Source: Aquatica leii
Taxonomy: Eukaryota; Arthropoda; Insecta; Coleoptera; Lampyridae
Length of the DNA stretch: 64,000 bases
Assembly: GCA_035610365.1 (NCBI GenBank)
Contig: CM069436.1
Coordinates: 62,635,505-62,699,504, forward strand
Reading direction: 5' to 3'
Shown here: piece after piece, positions 25,801 through 34,130 of the stretch
How the letters are laid out: each line of letters opens with the position of its first letter
How positions within the stretch are numbered: the first letter of the stretch is position 1
Notes under the pieces: model-generated
Database searches by the model: none
What the model saw: only the letters and a program-made list of their open reading frames with translations
Told to the model about the DNA's origin: nothing
Program-made: the position numbers and the translations under genes

Positions 25801-28800
25801 GAAACGCGGCGAATCCTAAAATTTTATTATAACTGTGACATAAGCAACATTTTTATTCATTGCATTTAACACGAAACTCGTACTATCACGCTTAGTTTAT
25901 TTTACAGTTGTAATTACACCACTACCACAATGTTAATACCGTACAGAAGTGCGTAAACACACGCTTCAAACGTAAAAGATTAAAAAAAAATCTAGTCGTA
26001 AAAATTAAAAACTCATAAGCATGTTTTAAAATAGAAACGCAAAGACAAAGAATCGATTTCGCAGTTTCACTGTTCAGCGTTGAGGGTTTTTAAGCAGAAA
26101 TGTGCAACAATGGAACTAGTAACAATGAAACAAATAAGAAAAACCAACCAAGTGATAAAAAGTAATTTGCTTAATGAACTCGCGTATTGTTAAATTTATG
26201 GATTAAGCGTAAATATAGAAAATGGTTTTTGCACAAACGTGTTAATTAAAATGGCTTTACTTGGTTTTGTTATTATTTAAAAAGACGCCCTTAAATTAAT
26301 GTTTCAAAATCGTTTGGTTGATATTAAAATCTCAGATATCATCCTTGACCTCATAATGTCTTGAGCTATTAATTCGAATAAGAAATTCTAATCTAATTTA
26401 AGACTTAATTAACGACAGACAAATCATAATCATTAAGTTGTAGACAAATATATACTTCATAAACAAGCATTAAGCCGCTACCGAAGAATTTATACTTTTA
26501 ATGTTTCAATCGAAATTAACGCAATATAATTCTAATTAGTATAATGATTTCTGAAGAAAACTTTTTTTTATTGTTGAGATCATAAATCAAAATAAATGAT
26601 AATCCGATGGTGGTGGAGAACATTTTTGGAAAAACCAAGACATAACCTCTTCAACTGACTTACTTGTTACTGATTACTCAATCGCTCATAAAATATACGT
26701 TTGGTATACATCGTATCTGGGTCATTCCGTATGAAACCAACACACTAAAATAAAAAAATTTACTTGACCACCTCAGAATTTGGTATGACGGTTCTCCTCA
26801 TAGAGATTAAGAAAAATATCATTTTTTTCAAATATCTCAAAATTGCGGCTATGTAAAGTTTCTTAAAATCCGTCAAAAAAACCCAACAGACATATTTTGA
26901 AATCACTGTAGCTTTTCTCTTAATTGAGCTAGAAAGATGGTGTCATTTTATTCAGTTTTAAATGCTCTTTCTTTTGATGTATAACACAACATACTTTGTT
27001 ATAAAAAGTGTTTTTCCAAAATCCAATTCAAAATTTTAATTTTGATTTTCTCAAAGAAATAATTTTTTAATATTATACCATAAATAATTATGTACTTAAA
27101 AAAATTGCCTCTAAGCCAACAATTTAGTTATTTACAAATAATATTTCTTTTAGTTAAGTCGGAAATAGTTTTTATAACTAAGCTGAAGATTCATCTAATT
27201 ATGGTGAGAATCTAGATGAGTCAAGTTTACAAAACCTCAAAGAAAAGTTTTTTACATCAACAAATAGAGTTAAGTTAATGATACTTACGTGTCTTCTCGA
27301 GAAATGGGGCATTAGAAAAATAATGCGTGACTTTAATGCACCAAATTATATGATGAGACAGGCAAAAAAAAATATTAAAAGAAAAGGGTATTTTAGAAAG
27401 CCCTAACCCAAAGCATTTTATGAAAGTGATGATATAAGCAGAATAATGTCCGGTATTAAGGACTGTTTGATTGTAGTCGATTCGAATGGAATTCATACAA
27501 AAATGTCAAAACGACTAATATTGTGTAATCTTAAGAAAGCTTACTTACTGTTTAAGGAAAGATTCTCAGATGTTACAATAGGTTTTTCAAAGTTTTCCGA
27601 GCTTCGACCAAAACATTGCATACTGGCAGGCCAAAGTGGTACTACATTCAGTCTGTGTATGCACAACTGACAACTAAATACTTATAAACACTGATTGGCA
27701 AAAATTTTATGTAATCCACGAAACATTAATTGCTATACAAGTGAATGTACAGAACGCCCAGGTGTTATCCCAATTCGCAAAATCATTGAAGAGCTTTTGA
27801 AGAAAATCTTATAGAAAATGTCACTTATCGTTAGTGAGTGTCTGTTGATCGTTGTAGTCTCGAAACTTTACAGAAATCTAATGACGATTTTATAAATATT
27901 TTCTGTAGCAAACCTAGATTTCTCTAAAAACTATAATATTGCCGTTCAGGACGAAGCTCAAAGTTTTCACTGGGCAAGTGATCATGTGACTATACACCCA
28001 TTTGTAATTTATTACAAAGTTTCAATTAGTGCCGAAAAAATATTTTTTATTACTCAGATGGATGCGCTGCACAATTACACTTTTTCCACACAAGATGATT
28101 ATGTTGAGTCTGAAAAATTTCTGAATAACCAATTCAGCCAAGCAGTAACCATCAAGGGAACACAGCAATATCATGCATATTTGCCTGTAAATTCAAGTGC
28201 ATCAAAGATATGTGTCAAATATTCTCTGAAGATACAACAGAGGAAACAGTGACCATCCAAAAATGCTCTGAAAAATTACAAAACGCAGAAGTTAGCAGAT
28301 ATAGAACCGCTGTATATGACCAAAAGTGGTAGCTCTAAAATGTAAGTGTTAAAAATTTAATTTTAAGTTCATAATTAATGTATAATATAGTTAAAAAATC
28401 TGTAGTAGGTAGGCTGGCTAACAGTTTCATAAAACACCAGTTTATAAAATTATTATTTAACTATAAACACATTCGCCTCCCACTTTGAAGGTTTAAGAAT
28501 CACTTACAAAAAGTATAAACTATTTGTTAAAAATATTTAAAAATTTTCAAAAAGTACTTTTCGAAATAATCAAAAACAAAATTTTGAATTAGATTTCTCA
28601 AAAACACTTTTAATAACAATGTATGTTGTGTTGTACATCAAAAGAAAAAGCATTTAAAACTGAGTAAAGTGACACCACTTCCATCTTTCTAACTCAATTA
28701 GGAGAAAAGCTATAGTGATTATGTCGGTTAGGTTTCTTTGACGGATTTTAAAAACTTTATATAGCACTAATTTTGAAACAGTTTGAGATATTTGAAAAAA

Positions 28801-30883
28801 AATTAGCATTTTTCTTAAAATCTACGATTACAACCTGCATACCAAATTTCATCACAATCTGAGTTGATCAGGTTTATACCCTGTGTTGATTTGATATGAA
28901 ATCACCCATCTACCAAAATATAAACCTACCAAAACATTCGAAAAAAGAGTACAAAAATATCTTACCGTTCGAACACCAACCCAAAAAAGCAATCACATTG
29001 ACATTAAAATTTAAAACCCATAAATAAAGGAACAAAAACCCATACTTTTCTATCTTGATTGTTCGTGAATTAATTCTCAACTTAATTTTTTTGTTGATTC
29101 GATTTCTCGGTGCAAGACAAATCCGTTATTTTTAACAAGTGTGTGCTTCAACGTTACGCATAAAACTAGAACCCCAAGGATTTTTTAAATGGAGTGTTGA
29201 GTAAAGGTTTTCGGAAAAATTATTAAGAGATGCAAGTAATTGTTATGTAGTACCATAATTTCCATGCCCGTACATAAGTGTATCGCCCTCAGAATCGACC
29301 CAAGCATCAATTTGAACAAAGTCGGCAACAAAACTAGGTATCTTGCATTTCATAATGGCAGAATTTCCTCTAATCACGTACTCATTTTCGGCCTCGGTTA
29401 CATAGAATTGCGACACCACTGCCGAAAAAGAGTAGAAATTATTACATGCATTTCCATTGAATTACCATAATCTGTTGAAACTTTTAGTATCTTTCCAGAA
29501 TCATCAATCCAAGATTCAACATAAACGAAATCGGCTACAAAAGATGGTATACTGCATTTCAAAATCGCCGTGTTGCCTCTAATCACGTACTCCGTCAAAA
29601 TTTCGGCTTTATAGAATTGATTTACCACTGCAAAAACATGCAAGTTACAAAAAATCCAAATCATTGTTCGCATGTACATCCAGAAGGTAATAATCCAATA
29701 GGAATAACTTTGATACAAAAAAGGTTCAAAACCAAATACAAAATTACCAAAATCGCTGGTGTACGTATACTCTTTGTTATCGCTACCGACCCACGCTTCG
29801 ACACGCACAAAATCAGCGACAAACGATGGAATATTACATTTAAGCACAGCAGTATTTCCTCGAATTACATATTCCGACACGACTTCGGCCTCGTAGTACT
29901 GATTAACGACTGTAAAACAAAATAAGAAGTTATGCTCTGGAACTCGAATGGTGCTTAAACACGAAGGCTGAAACTTCTGTAAAGCGCAAAAAGGTTGAAA
30001 GGAAAAAAAACGAGAGGTTCATCCGTGGAATGCGGTAATATTACCGTAATTTGCCGGATCCATGTTGTAAGTATTGCCTTCGCTATCAACCCACGAAATT
30101 GCAACAACAAAATCGGCTACAAACGAAGGAATCGCACATTTTAAAATAGCTGCATTTCCACGGATGACGTATTCGTTGTTGACTTCAGTCTGGTAAAACT
30201 GTTGAACAACTGCAAACAAAATCTTAATTACCATCAGGAGCACCCGGAGCAAAATCTTCGTTTTGATCAGTGTGCCACGAAACGACTGCTACAAAATCAG
30301 CTACAAAAGAAGGTATTTGACATTTTAAAATTGCGGAATTTCCTCGGATGACGTATTCCTTGTTGACGTCCGTGTCGTAATACTGCGTTACAACTAAAAT
30401 TACGGTTAAAACACAATCTTCCTGTGCAAAAATAAGAAGACAATAAAAAAAATACTAACCTGCGCGCACGTTGACATCTTTCGAATGAATTGAACCGACG
30501 GAATTCTTAGCAAGACATGAGTAAATTTGAGCGTGTACTTCTTGGCGATAATCTTCTGCTCTAAATGGAGGGAATACCAAGTTGCCGTTGGATAAAACTT
30601 GTCTCAATCCTGGTACATCTCCAACTGCGGTTCCATCGGATCGAAGCCAGATTATTTCTGCTGGAGGATGGCCACGAGCACTACATTCGACGACGGCACC
30701 AGTTGAGTTAGAAAAATCGATTCGATTCGGAGGTTCGCGCACAAAAACCGGTCCGACAGTATCATCTTCGGCTAATATTGGTACTGCAAATGTCATTAAG
30801 CACAGACACAAGAACATTACGGTTGGCACGCAATGCATTTTGCGCAGATGCTTTGCACCGCTCGATTCCTTAATTTTCAATAC
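10668..30883 (-). CDS. Dscam1: Dscam1, 5' part of gene (signal peptide, Ig1, Ig2; 8 exon-4 variants)
   Basis: Dscam1 is a large homophilic cell-surface receptor of the Ig superfamily used in neurite self-avoidance and, in arthropods, expressed in haemocytes. This window holds the start of its reading frame. The joined exons are 30883-30460, one of eight exon-4 variants, and 10817-10668. The Ig1 exon leaves one base of a codon, every exon 4 is 162 or 165 nt, and exon 5 is 150 nt and also ends in phase 1, so any variant keeps the frame. Exon order, phases and motifs (DFSNSTGA and LVFPPFRAEDYRQEVHAQ in Ig1; IPSFV[AS]D in exon 4; YLVLPSGELHI and YQCRTKHRLTGETRLSATKG in exon 5) match insect Dscam1. 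The first intron is only 66 nt. Downstream exons (6 onward) and any 5' untranslated exon lie outside or are unrecognised. A Dscam1 duplicate lacking later clusters cannot be excluded from this window. Confidence 0.93.
11101..11265 (-). CDS. Dscam1: Dscam1 exon 4.8 (alternative half-Ig2)
   Basis: A 165-nt exon between a TTTACAG acceptor (AG at 11267-11266) and a GTGTGT donor (11100-11099). The peptide starts VISQAYNANVMDESVLKGN and contains the Ig cysteine in FKCHIPSFVSDYV and the tryptophan in VTSW. It is the most divergent variant: the IRGN motif is LKGN, and its donor is GTGTGT where the others have GTAA, GTAC or similar. It is the variant nearest exon 5 (283 nt). No stop or frameshift was seen, so it is probably usable. 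Confidence 0.87.
11454..11618 (-). CDS. Dscam1: Dscam1 exon 4.7 (alternative half-Ig2)
   Basis: A 165-nt exon after a TTTGCAG acceptor (AG at 11620-11619), ending at a GTAAAT donor (11453-11452). It begins VVNQYFEAQVYDVFVIKGN and holds FKCQIPSFVSDHVDV, followed by the tryptophan in VIAWQDSDNN. It shares the SD dipeptide after IPSFV with 4.6 and 4.8, in contrast to AD in 4.1-4.5. Intron space to 4.8 is 188 nt. The frame is intact. Confidence 0.9.
11970..12131 (-). CDS. Dscam1: Dscam1 exon 4.6 (alternative half-Ig2)
   Basis: A 162-nt exon after an ATTTATAG acceptor (AG at 12133-12132), with a GTAACT donor (11969-11968). It begins VVAQSYEVEADNEYVIRGN and includes MKCEVPSFVSDFV, where the usual IPSFV is VPSFV, and the tryptophan in VENWQDSQGN. 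It is the first variant after the 17.1-kb gap. It keeps the IRGN motif of the 5' group but the SD dipeptide of the 3' group. The frame is intact. Confidence 0.9.
12132..15135. other. gap between exons 4.5 and 4.6, first part: no feature seen
   Basis: Intronic, AT-rich DNA. I searched the minus strand for the exon-4 signature (RGN, K-C-x-IPSFV, a following tryptophan, an AG before a VV-x-Q start) and found no further variant. Several 60-90-codon reading frames have no recognisable motif. The plus-strand frame at 12001-12258 is a shadow of exon 4.6. Confidence 0.5.
15136..15289. repeat. short foldback with C9 and G10 tracts at its arms
   Basis: CCATTAA followed by a run of nine C (15148-15156) is mirrored by ten G (15269-15278) followed by TTAATGG (15283-15289). 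The outer bases are also similar (TAGAGG on the left, CCTCTA on the right), so the inverted arms are about 30 nt around a 110-nt centre. This looks like a small MITE, but no target duplication was defined. Confidence 0.5.
15600..16249 (-). mobile_element. pogo-like MITE, copy A (one end missing)
   Basis: The sequence aligns in reverse orientation with the copy at 43514-44307. Shared blocks include TGTTGCATTAAATAGTTGG (15687), TTATCACATAAGACGTTG (15831) and the segment around 16125-16160 with GATAACATAAACCGAAATTA. It ends with an inverted terminus (GATAACATTATCCATAATTCC, then TGTGCACTA) at 16249, followed by TA, the expected target dinucleotide. The opposite terminus is absent. It has no coding capacity. 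It lies inside the exon-4 gap. Confidence 0.7.
16250..19839. other. intronic AT-rich DNA, nothing recognised
   Basis: Unique-looking AT-rich sequence in the exon-4 gap. There are several A- and T-runs and one 103-codon minus frame (18355-18666) made of hydrophobic and aromatic low-complexity residues without a family motif, probably chance. Confidence 0.4.
19840..20012 (+). mobile_element. right end of a hAT element (ZMYM-type)
   Basis: The last 60 nt, read as reverse complement, start CAGTCCTGGATTATC and then have GGCACTGGCCTATAGGCCCC. This resembles the CAG-starting GC-rich termini of hAT elements that carry ZMYM1-like transposases. Just before it, 19840-19940 may hold a decayed transposase C-terminal segment, which is weak. 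No left end was found. Confidence 0.45.
20570..21900 (+). pseudogene. piggyBac transposase relic (PGBD-like)
   Basis: The N-terminal part (20572-20781) is acidic and serine-rich, with SSSSDDDIPLADLV, as in piggyBac proteins. The core at 21131-21508 reads LLKCLRFDNIRTQQERRSVD, then the catalytic-region block VTVDEKLIAFRRHCAFRQHI, KPARYGIKIF and YNIEIYVDKQPD. Beyond a stop the family continues: IIIDN (21525), PLAKE (21556) and a decayed GGV-x-TVDQLYSTY near 21800. Stops at about 20781, 21131 and 21508 and later ones break it, and the second half of the catalytic domain is strongly decayed. Termini with the typical CCC end and TTAA target were not found. It is inside Dscam1, opposite in strand. 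Confidence 0.85.
21901..22498. other. intronic spacer, nothing recognised
   Basis: No further piggyBac similarity and no other element up to the MITE at 22499. The 74-codon minus frame at 21932-22156 has no motif. Confidence 0.35.
22499..22654. mobile_element. PIF/Harbinger-type MITE, 156 bp
   Basis: The inverted arms begin AGGCGGGTTGCACAAAGCAA at 22499 and end with its complement at 22654. The match continues inward for about 60 nt with few differences. TTA flanks both ends (22496-22498 and 22655-22657), the 3-bp target duplication typical of PIF/Harbinger. It is non-coding. Confidence 0.85.
22658..23393. other. intronic spacer, nothing recognised
   Basis: AT-rich, without a recognisable gene or element. 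The 74-codon frame at 23119-23343 is phenylalanine/tyrosine-rich low complexity. Confidence 0.35.
23522..23571. mobile_element. hAT-like left terminus inside pogo-like MITE B
   Basis: CAGTGGCGGCTAGTACATAC begins exactly where similarity to the MITE stops. It carries a subterminal hairpin (GGCGGCT with AGCCGCC). CAGTGGCGGC starts are common in hAT elements. The matching right end was not found, so only the junction is supported. Confidence 0.5.
24001..24459. repeat. foldback element with 119-nt near-perfect inverted arms
   Basis: The left arm 24001-24119 and right arm 24341-24459 are inverted copies with a single mismatch that I can see, around a 221-nt centre, so the element is either young or kept matched. 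An 11-nt direct repeat ATCTCATTACA occurs 27-28 nt outside the left arm and directly after the right arm, a possible target duplication that would put the true left edge near 23970. Each arm holds CTGACGA, a 6-bp stem (GAACTT/AAGTTC) and GAAA, a hammerhead-ribozyme-like core (24377-24405 on plus). It has no coding capacity. Confidence 0.75.
25154..25179. repeat. (ATT)n microsatellite
   Basis: About eight TTA/ATT units in a row at the point where MITE copy B loses its terminus. Confidence 0.9.
25190..26718. other. intronic AT-rich DNA, nothing recognised
   Basis: Part of the gap between exons 4.5 and 4.6. No exon-4 signature, gene or repeat family was seen. The 60-codon frame at 25334-25516 has no motif. 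Confidence 0.4.
26719..28907 (+). mobile_element. long-TIR DNA transposon, Sola-like
   Basis: Inverted termini of about 350 nt face each other (26719-27069 and 28545-28907). They start GGGTCATTCCGTATGAAACC and, in reverse complement, GGGTGATTTCATATCAAATC, and share many blocks such as TCAGTTTTAAATGC and TTTTCTTTTGATGTA-like sequence. ATCT flanks both ends (26715-26718, 28908-28911). A 4-bp target duplication and GGG-type ends fit the Sola superfamily. The interior carries a broken transposase-like gene. The element ends only about 350 nt from Dscam1 exon 4.5. Confidence 0.75.
27200..28250 (+). pseudogene. broken transposase gene of the long-TIR element
   Basis: Fragments in order: LLEKWGIRKIMRDFNAPNYM (27290), YESDDISRIMSGIKDC (27420), a block with IGFSKFSELRPKHCILAGQS (27580-27640), NYNIAVQDEAQSFHWASDHV (27930-27990), and VTIHPFVIYYKV (27988). 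The FSELRPKHC and VQDEAQSFHW blocks are characteristic, as I recall, of a multicopy transposase-like family in insects and Hydra; the superfamily name is inferred from the flanking 4-bp duplication. At least four stops or frame changes occur. The C-terminal third is missing or scrambled after 28250. Confidence 0.65.
29254..29418 (-). CDS. Dscam1: Dscam1 exon 4.5 (alternative half-Ig2)
   Basis: A 165-nt exon after a TTTCGGCAG acceptor (AG at 29420-29419), with a GTACTA donor (29253-29252). It begins VVSQFYVTEAENEYVIRGN and contains MKCKIPSFVADFV and the tryptophan in QIDAWVDSEGD. It is the last variant of the 5' group: 47 nt follow exon 4.4 and 17,122 nt precede exon 4.6. The frame is intact. 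Confidence 0.9.
29466..29627 (-). CDS. Dscam1: Dscam1 exon 4.4 (alternative half-Ig2)
   Basis: A 162-nt exon after a TTTTGCAG acceptor (AG at 29629-29628), with a GTAATT donor (29465-29464). It begins VVNQFYKAEILTEYVIRGN, with LKCSIPSFVADFV and the tryptophan in YVESWIDDSGK. Only 47 nt separate its donor from the acceptor of 4.5, probably too little for efficient 4.4-to-4.5 splicing. The frame is intact. Confidence 0.92.
29748..29909 (-). CDS. Dscam1: Dscam1 exon 4.3 (alternative half-Ig2)
   Basis: A 162-nt exon after a TTTTACAG acceptor (AG at 29911-29910), with a GTAATT donor (29747-29746). It begins VVNQYYEAEVVSEYVIRGN, with LKCNIPSFVADFV and the tryptophan in EAWVGSDNKEY. Its last complete codon is Phe, where most other variants have Tyr. 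The frame is intact. A plus-strand reading frame over it is a shadow. Confidence 0.92.
30045..30209 (-). CDS. Dscam1: Dscam1 exon 4.2 (alternative half-Ig2)
   Basis: A 165-nt exon after a TTTGCAG acceptor (AG at 30211-30210), with a GTAATA donor (30044-30043). It begins VVQQFYQTEVNNEYVIRGN, with LKCAIPSFVADFV and the tryptophan in AISWVDSEGN. Its acceptor lies only 22 nt after the 4.1 donor, so its polypyrimidine tract and branch point must sit in that 22-nt gap or within exon 4.1. The frame is intact. Confidence 0.92.
30232..30393 (-). CDS. Dscam1: Dscam1 exon 4.1 (alternative half-Ig2)
   Basis: A 162-nt exon after an ATTTTAG acceptor (AG at 30395-30394), with a GTAATT donor (30231-30230). 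It begins VVTQYYDTDVNKEYVIRGN, with LKCQIPSFVADFV and the tryptophan in VVSWHTDQNEDF, close to a fly variant as I remember it. It differs from its sisters in its end (PD instead of NY or DY). It lies 66 nt from the Ig1 exon and 22 nt from 4.2. The frame is intact. Confidence 0.92.
30460..30883 (-). CDS. Dscam1: Dscam1 exon with signal peptide and Ig1
   Basis: A TTGTTGCAG acceptor (AG at 30885-30884) precedes the exon, and it ends at a GTTAGT donor (30459-30458). Translation most likely starts at the ATG at 30838 (context CAAAATGC), giving a hydrophobic signal peptide MHCVPTVMFLCLCLMTFAVP, then ILA and a likely cleavage before EDD. Ig1 follows with RIDFSNSTGA, the cysteines in VVECSARG and IYSCLAKN, and the conserved block RSDGTAVGDVPGL. 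The 45 nt between acceptor and ATG are open in frame, so a further upstream start in an earlier exon is possible but not needed. The acceptor shows at least one further 5' exon, which I could not locate. Confidence 0.93.
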
Positions 30884-32960
30884 CTGCAACAAAATAAAAT
30901 TTTAATTTTATTATCCTTTTCGTTTCTTTACGATTAGAAATTGTAGTTGCGCAAGTTTAGAACATCAATCATTAAGGAAGTGTTATAGCTTCAATTCGTA
31001 AATGGTGCAAATAAACCAATGATTGAAATAGTACCTAAGCGCTTAATTAACTAGGAGTAAATAAAATCTAACTATCAGTTGCTTTAATCAATGAAGATTT
31101 TTAATAAGTATTATGTATTAGGTCAACTTTTCCCATTGAATATTTTGATATGCCAAGGAATGTACTATGTTTCACATGTTACCAAAAAAATTGTAGTAAA
31201 CAATCTTTTACGAATGGAACTATGCCAGGTATTATAACACCTTCAAGCACGTGTTTGATTAAATTAATTACAATTATTTGATTACAAAATATAACATATA
31301 AAAAATACATAACGTAACGAGCATTGCACTAATTATCTCCGGCTGTGAAGATTTGTTTATATATGTCTTGATTGTTACAATTTTCCAATAAAGACGTCTA
31401 CATCAAATACGAGTGCTCACTTCAATAAAAAATAAAAACTAGCACTCCCAACTATCGTTAAAAGTTTTTAAGTGTAACTGCGAATCAAAACAAACAATTT
31501 GTAAAATAAGTTTAAAAATTATAAAAACAAACACACCTCTGACGCTATCCTTTGAAGAAGCTTCAACACGCCTTCGCCACAGGAATATAGATAAACAAAA
31601 AACTAGTTAAAAATAGACTATTTTTAAAGAAAGGTACGGAGTATTCATTTTTATACGTATTTAAAATGTAAATTTGCATATTTGGTCGTGGGTAATTAAT
31701 TTTGGTAACCATAAAAAAGATGAAATTCAAGCAAATTCTATTTTAAGAGCATTGTGTGTAGGTGGCAACTAAATTCAGTAGTACTAATAGCGACAGTGGG
31801 TTTATATCCAAATTCTTATATAAACTTAATTATTGTGTAAGCATGAGGAACATCCACAACTCACAGATGGATAAGGCTATCGTTTTTCTTTAACCGCAAG
31901 ACCTACATATTATCTTACAATCGTAATTTCAGCCTATAACAATAAACAATCAGGTATTCACTTTGGTAACAATATAATAATTAATGTTAATACACCGACA
32001 ATATATTTAAAAACAAATTTGTATGCGTATGTTTAAATACTTTAGTTTAGACAAAGAAAGAACATCTTCCGTAAGTAGCACAGCTCTAATAAATATAAAA
32101 ACAGTCGTAAAAGATTGAGAAAGATACTTTTTATTACGATTGTTAGAAAATGCATATGCGTGTGTTTACATTAAACAAAACATACCAAATTCTTGTCATA
32201 ATTTCGACTCATCAACAAAGAAGATTAAAAATAAAACAACACACCAACGCAATCTTTTAAACTGAACATTCAAAACAAGCCAATCACTTTCATCTACAGC
32301 AAATGTGTTTTTAGTTTATAATAAAAAAATTAATGTATTTCAGAAACAATAAAAATATGGTAGAAAGTTATGACATGACGTATTCATAGTAAAAACATTC
32401 AGAAAAATTTGAAAAACTAAAATTTTCTGTAAAACAAAAAAAACTGAAAGTCTAGATTCGACAGCAAAATTTACGAAAAAAAATTATAAAATTATTTTTT
32501 TGTCTAAACATTACCGAATTTTAGTAGAATTCAGGCTTCCACAATTTTACATGGGATTTATTCAGAATCGAAGATTATAGTATCACCGAATTCTTCTATA
32601 ATTCTTTGAATATTAAGTTTATTACGAGAGCATTGAAATCTTATTACAATCTGCTCACAAAAGTTTCTATTGTAACAGAATAAATTTTTTAACCCCGAAA
32701 ACATAGATACAAATGGAATAAACAATTTCACTACAGTAGTATTAGTTAGGGCTTTGAACACTTGGGGTGACTTCGGAAACTGGTGTTTTTTTGCATATGT
32801 GTTTATCACGACAATCCGATGCACGATAGTGCATGTATGACTTCACCAAACTTGTACAGGTTAGTATTCTACAATGGTGCATTGCTGTCATTCGTCGAGA
32901 TCAGTTTTCCGTTTTTAGTGATTTTTGTTTTGGAAAGAAATTCTTAATTTAAAAAAATAG
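30884..32960. other. sequence upstream of the Dscam1 Ig1 exon: no exon or promoter identified
   Basis: This should be the intron leading to a 5' untranslated exon. No convincing donor-bearing exon, promoter motif or repeat was recognised. An 88-codon minus frame at 32558-32824 carries no known motif and is not called. Confidence 0.4.
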
Positions 32961-32969
32961 TGAAAAAGT

Positions 32970-34130
32970 ATGTTGTGTTCACTTCGGGTCTGCATGTTTT
33001 TTACAACATTTGTTCATATCACTAGGAAGAGCCGTGTTTACAAGCAAGTGGAAAATGCCTGCAGTGATGTGAAAATCTTTAGGAGGAGCATACGGCAACC
33101 TGCCGAATGTTATGGTGTTCCACTCTTAGCGAAACAATTAAAAAGATTAATGTCAAAAGAAGAAGAAGCAAAGCTGGTTGTAGCGGTTGAATTGTCAGCA
33201 GAACAGAGATTCCCCTATCTCCGTACGATGTCGGAGTGATAGTTAAACAGTACCTTAAAATGAAATCCGAGATAACCTTCTAAGTCATGATTGGGTGAAG
33301 TCATATTTATCTAGACAACATAATCCTACAAGATTTTGTGATTATATAAAAAGATGTAAGGCACAAGTAAGTAATTGCACGTTAATGAAATATTTGAGTG
33401 AACTCCAAACATCCCTATTAACTATGACGAGAGTAATTGCAGTAATGATTCGGATTATCTCAAGATTATTTGTAAAAGAGGATTGAAACATTACGATAAA
33501 GTAACGGATTCTTCTAAATCTAGCGTCAGTGTAATGATGTCGGCTTCGGCAAGTAGGAAACTTCCACCATCCTTCATTGTGTATGAGGCTAAACACCGTT
33601 ATCAAAAATAAAAAGAAGAGAGCAGTTCAGGAAGGTTTGAACTTCTTTGGAATGGTTTAGCCAGATAGCCTTACCTTACTTCAGAAAAAAGTATGAACCA
33701 ATAATTTTAATTGGTGGCAACTTATATAACGGCTCTTAAAAAACCATGGAGGAGAATTCTGGCTGAATGAAAGTCTAAACGTAAAAAATCCATTTCAGAA
33801 GAAAGACTTTCCAAAACTCCTGAGGAAATTCTTATAAGCAGTTGAAGTCAATACAAAGAAAACTCTTTGGCGGATTTCGCACCTCGGGTATTCGGCCCTG
33901 TGATCCACAAGAAGTTTTATGAGTGAAGATAGTCCACAAGATGGTCAAATAAATAGATCCCTATTCGAATTTCTCAAAGAAAAGAGAAACTCCAAAGTAC
34001 AAACAAGATGAAACTGGAGCAAACAATCGACGATTAAAGCCGAAAGCAAACCACCAGAGAATATGCCGTCCACGCCTGTACAAAAATCTAAGAAACACCA
34101 GACTGTTCCATAATATGAATCGATACCGAT
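32970..34130 (+). pseudogene. pogo/Tigger-like transposase relic
   Basis: The N-terminal part resembles the psq-type helix-turn-helix (KIFRRSIRQPAECYGVPLLA, 33080-33130), followed by SKEEEAKLVVAVELSAEQRF and the CENP-B-like block GHDWVKSYLSRQHN (33290). Later blocks are KLPPSFIVYEAKH (33560), PIILIGGNLYNGS (33700, where the catalytic aspartate of the usual IGDN block is replaced by G), and EERLSKTPEEIL (33800), then a decayed GFRKCGIYPL-type tail (33860-33900). Multiple stops and frameshifts (33238, 33485, 33609 and others) and the altered catalytic site make it inactive. The gene would normally be about 500 residues; fragments cover most of it. Confidence 0.7.

Noticed and set aside
29617-29925. 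102-codon plus-strand reading frame
   Set aside because: It runs antisense over Dscam1 exons 4.3 and 4.4, which have splice sites and family motifs; the plus frame has none.
30582-30905. 107-codon plus-strand reading frame
   Set aside because: Antisense shadow of the Dscam1 signal peptide/Ig1 exon.
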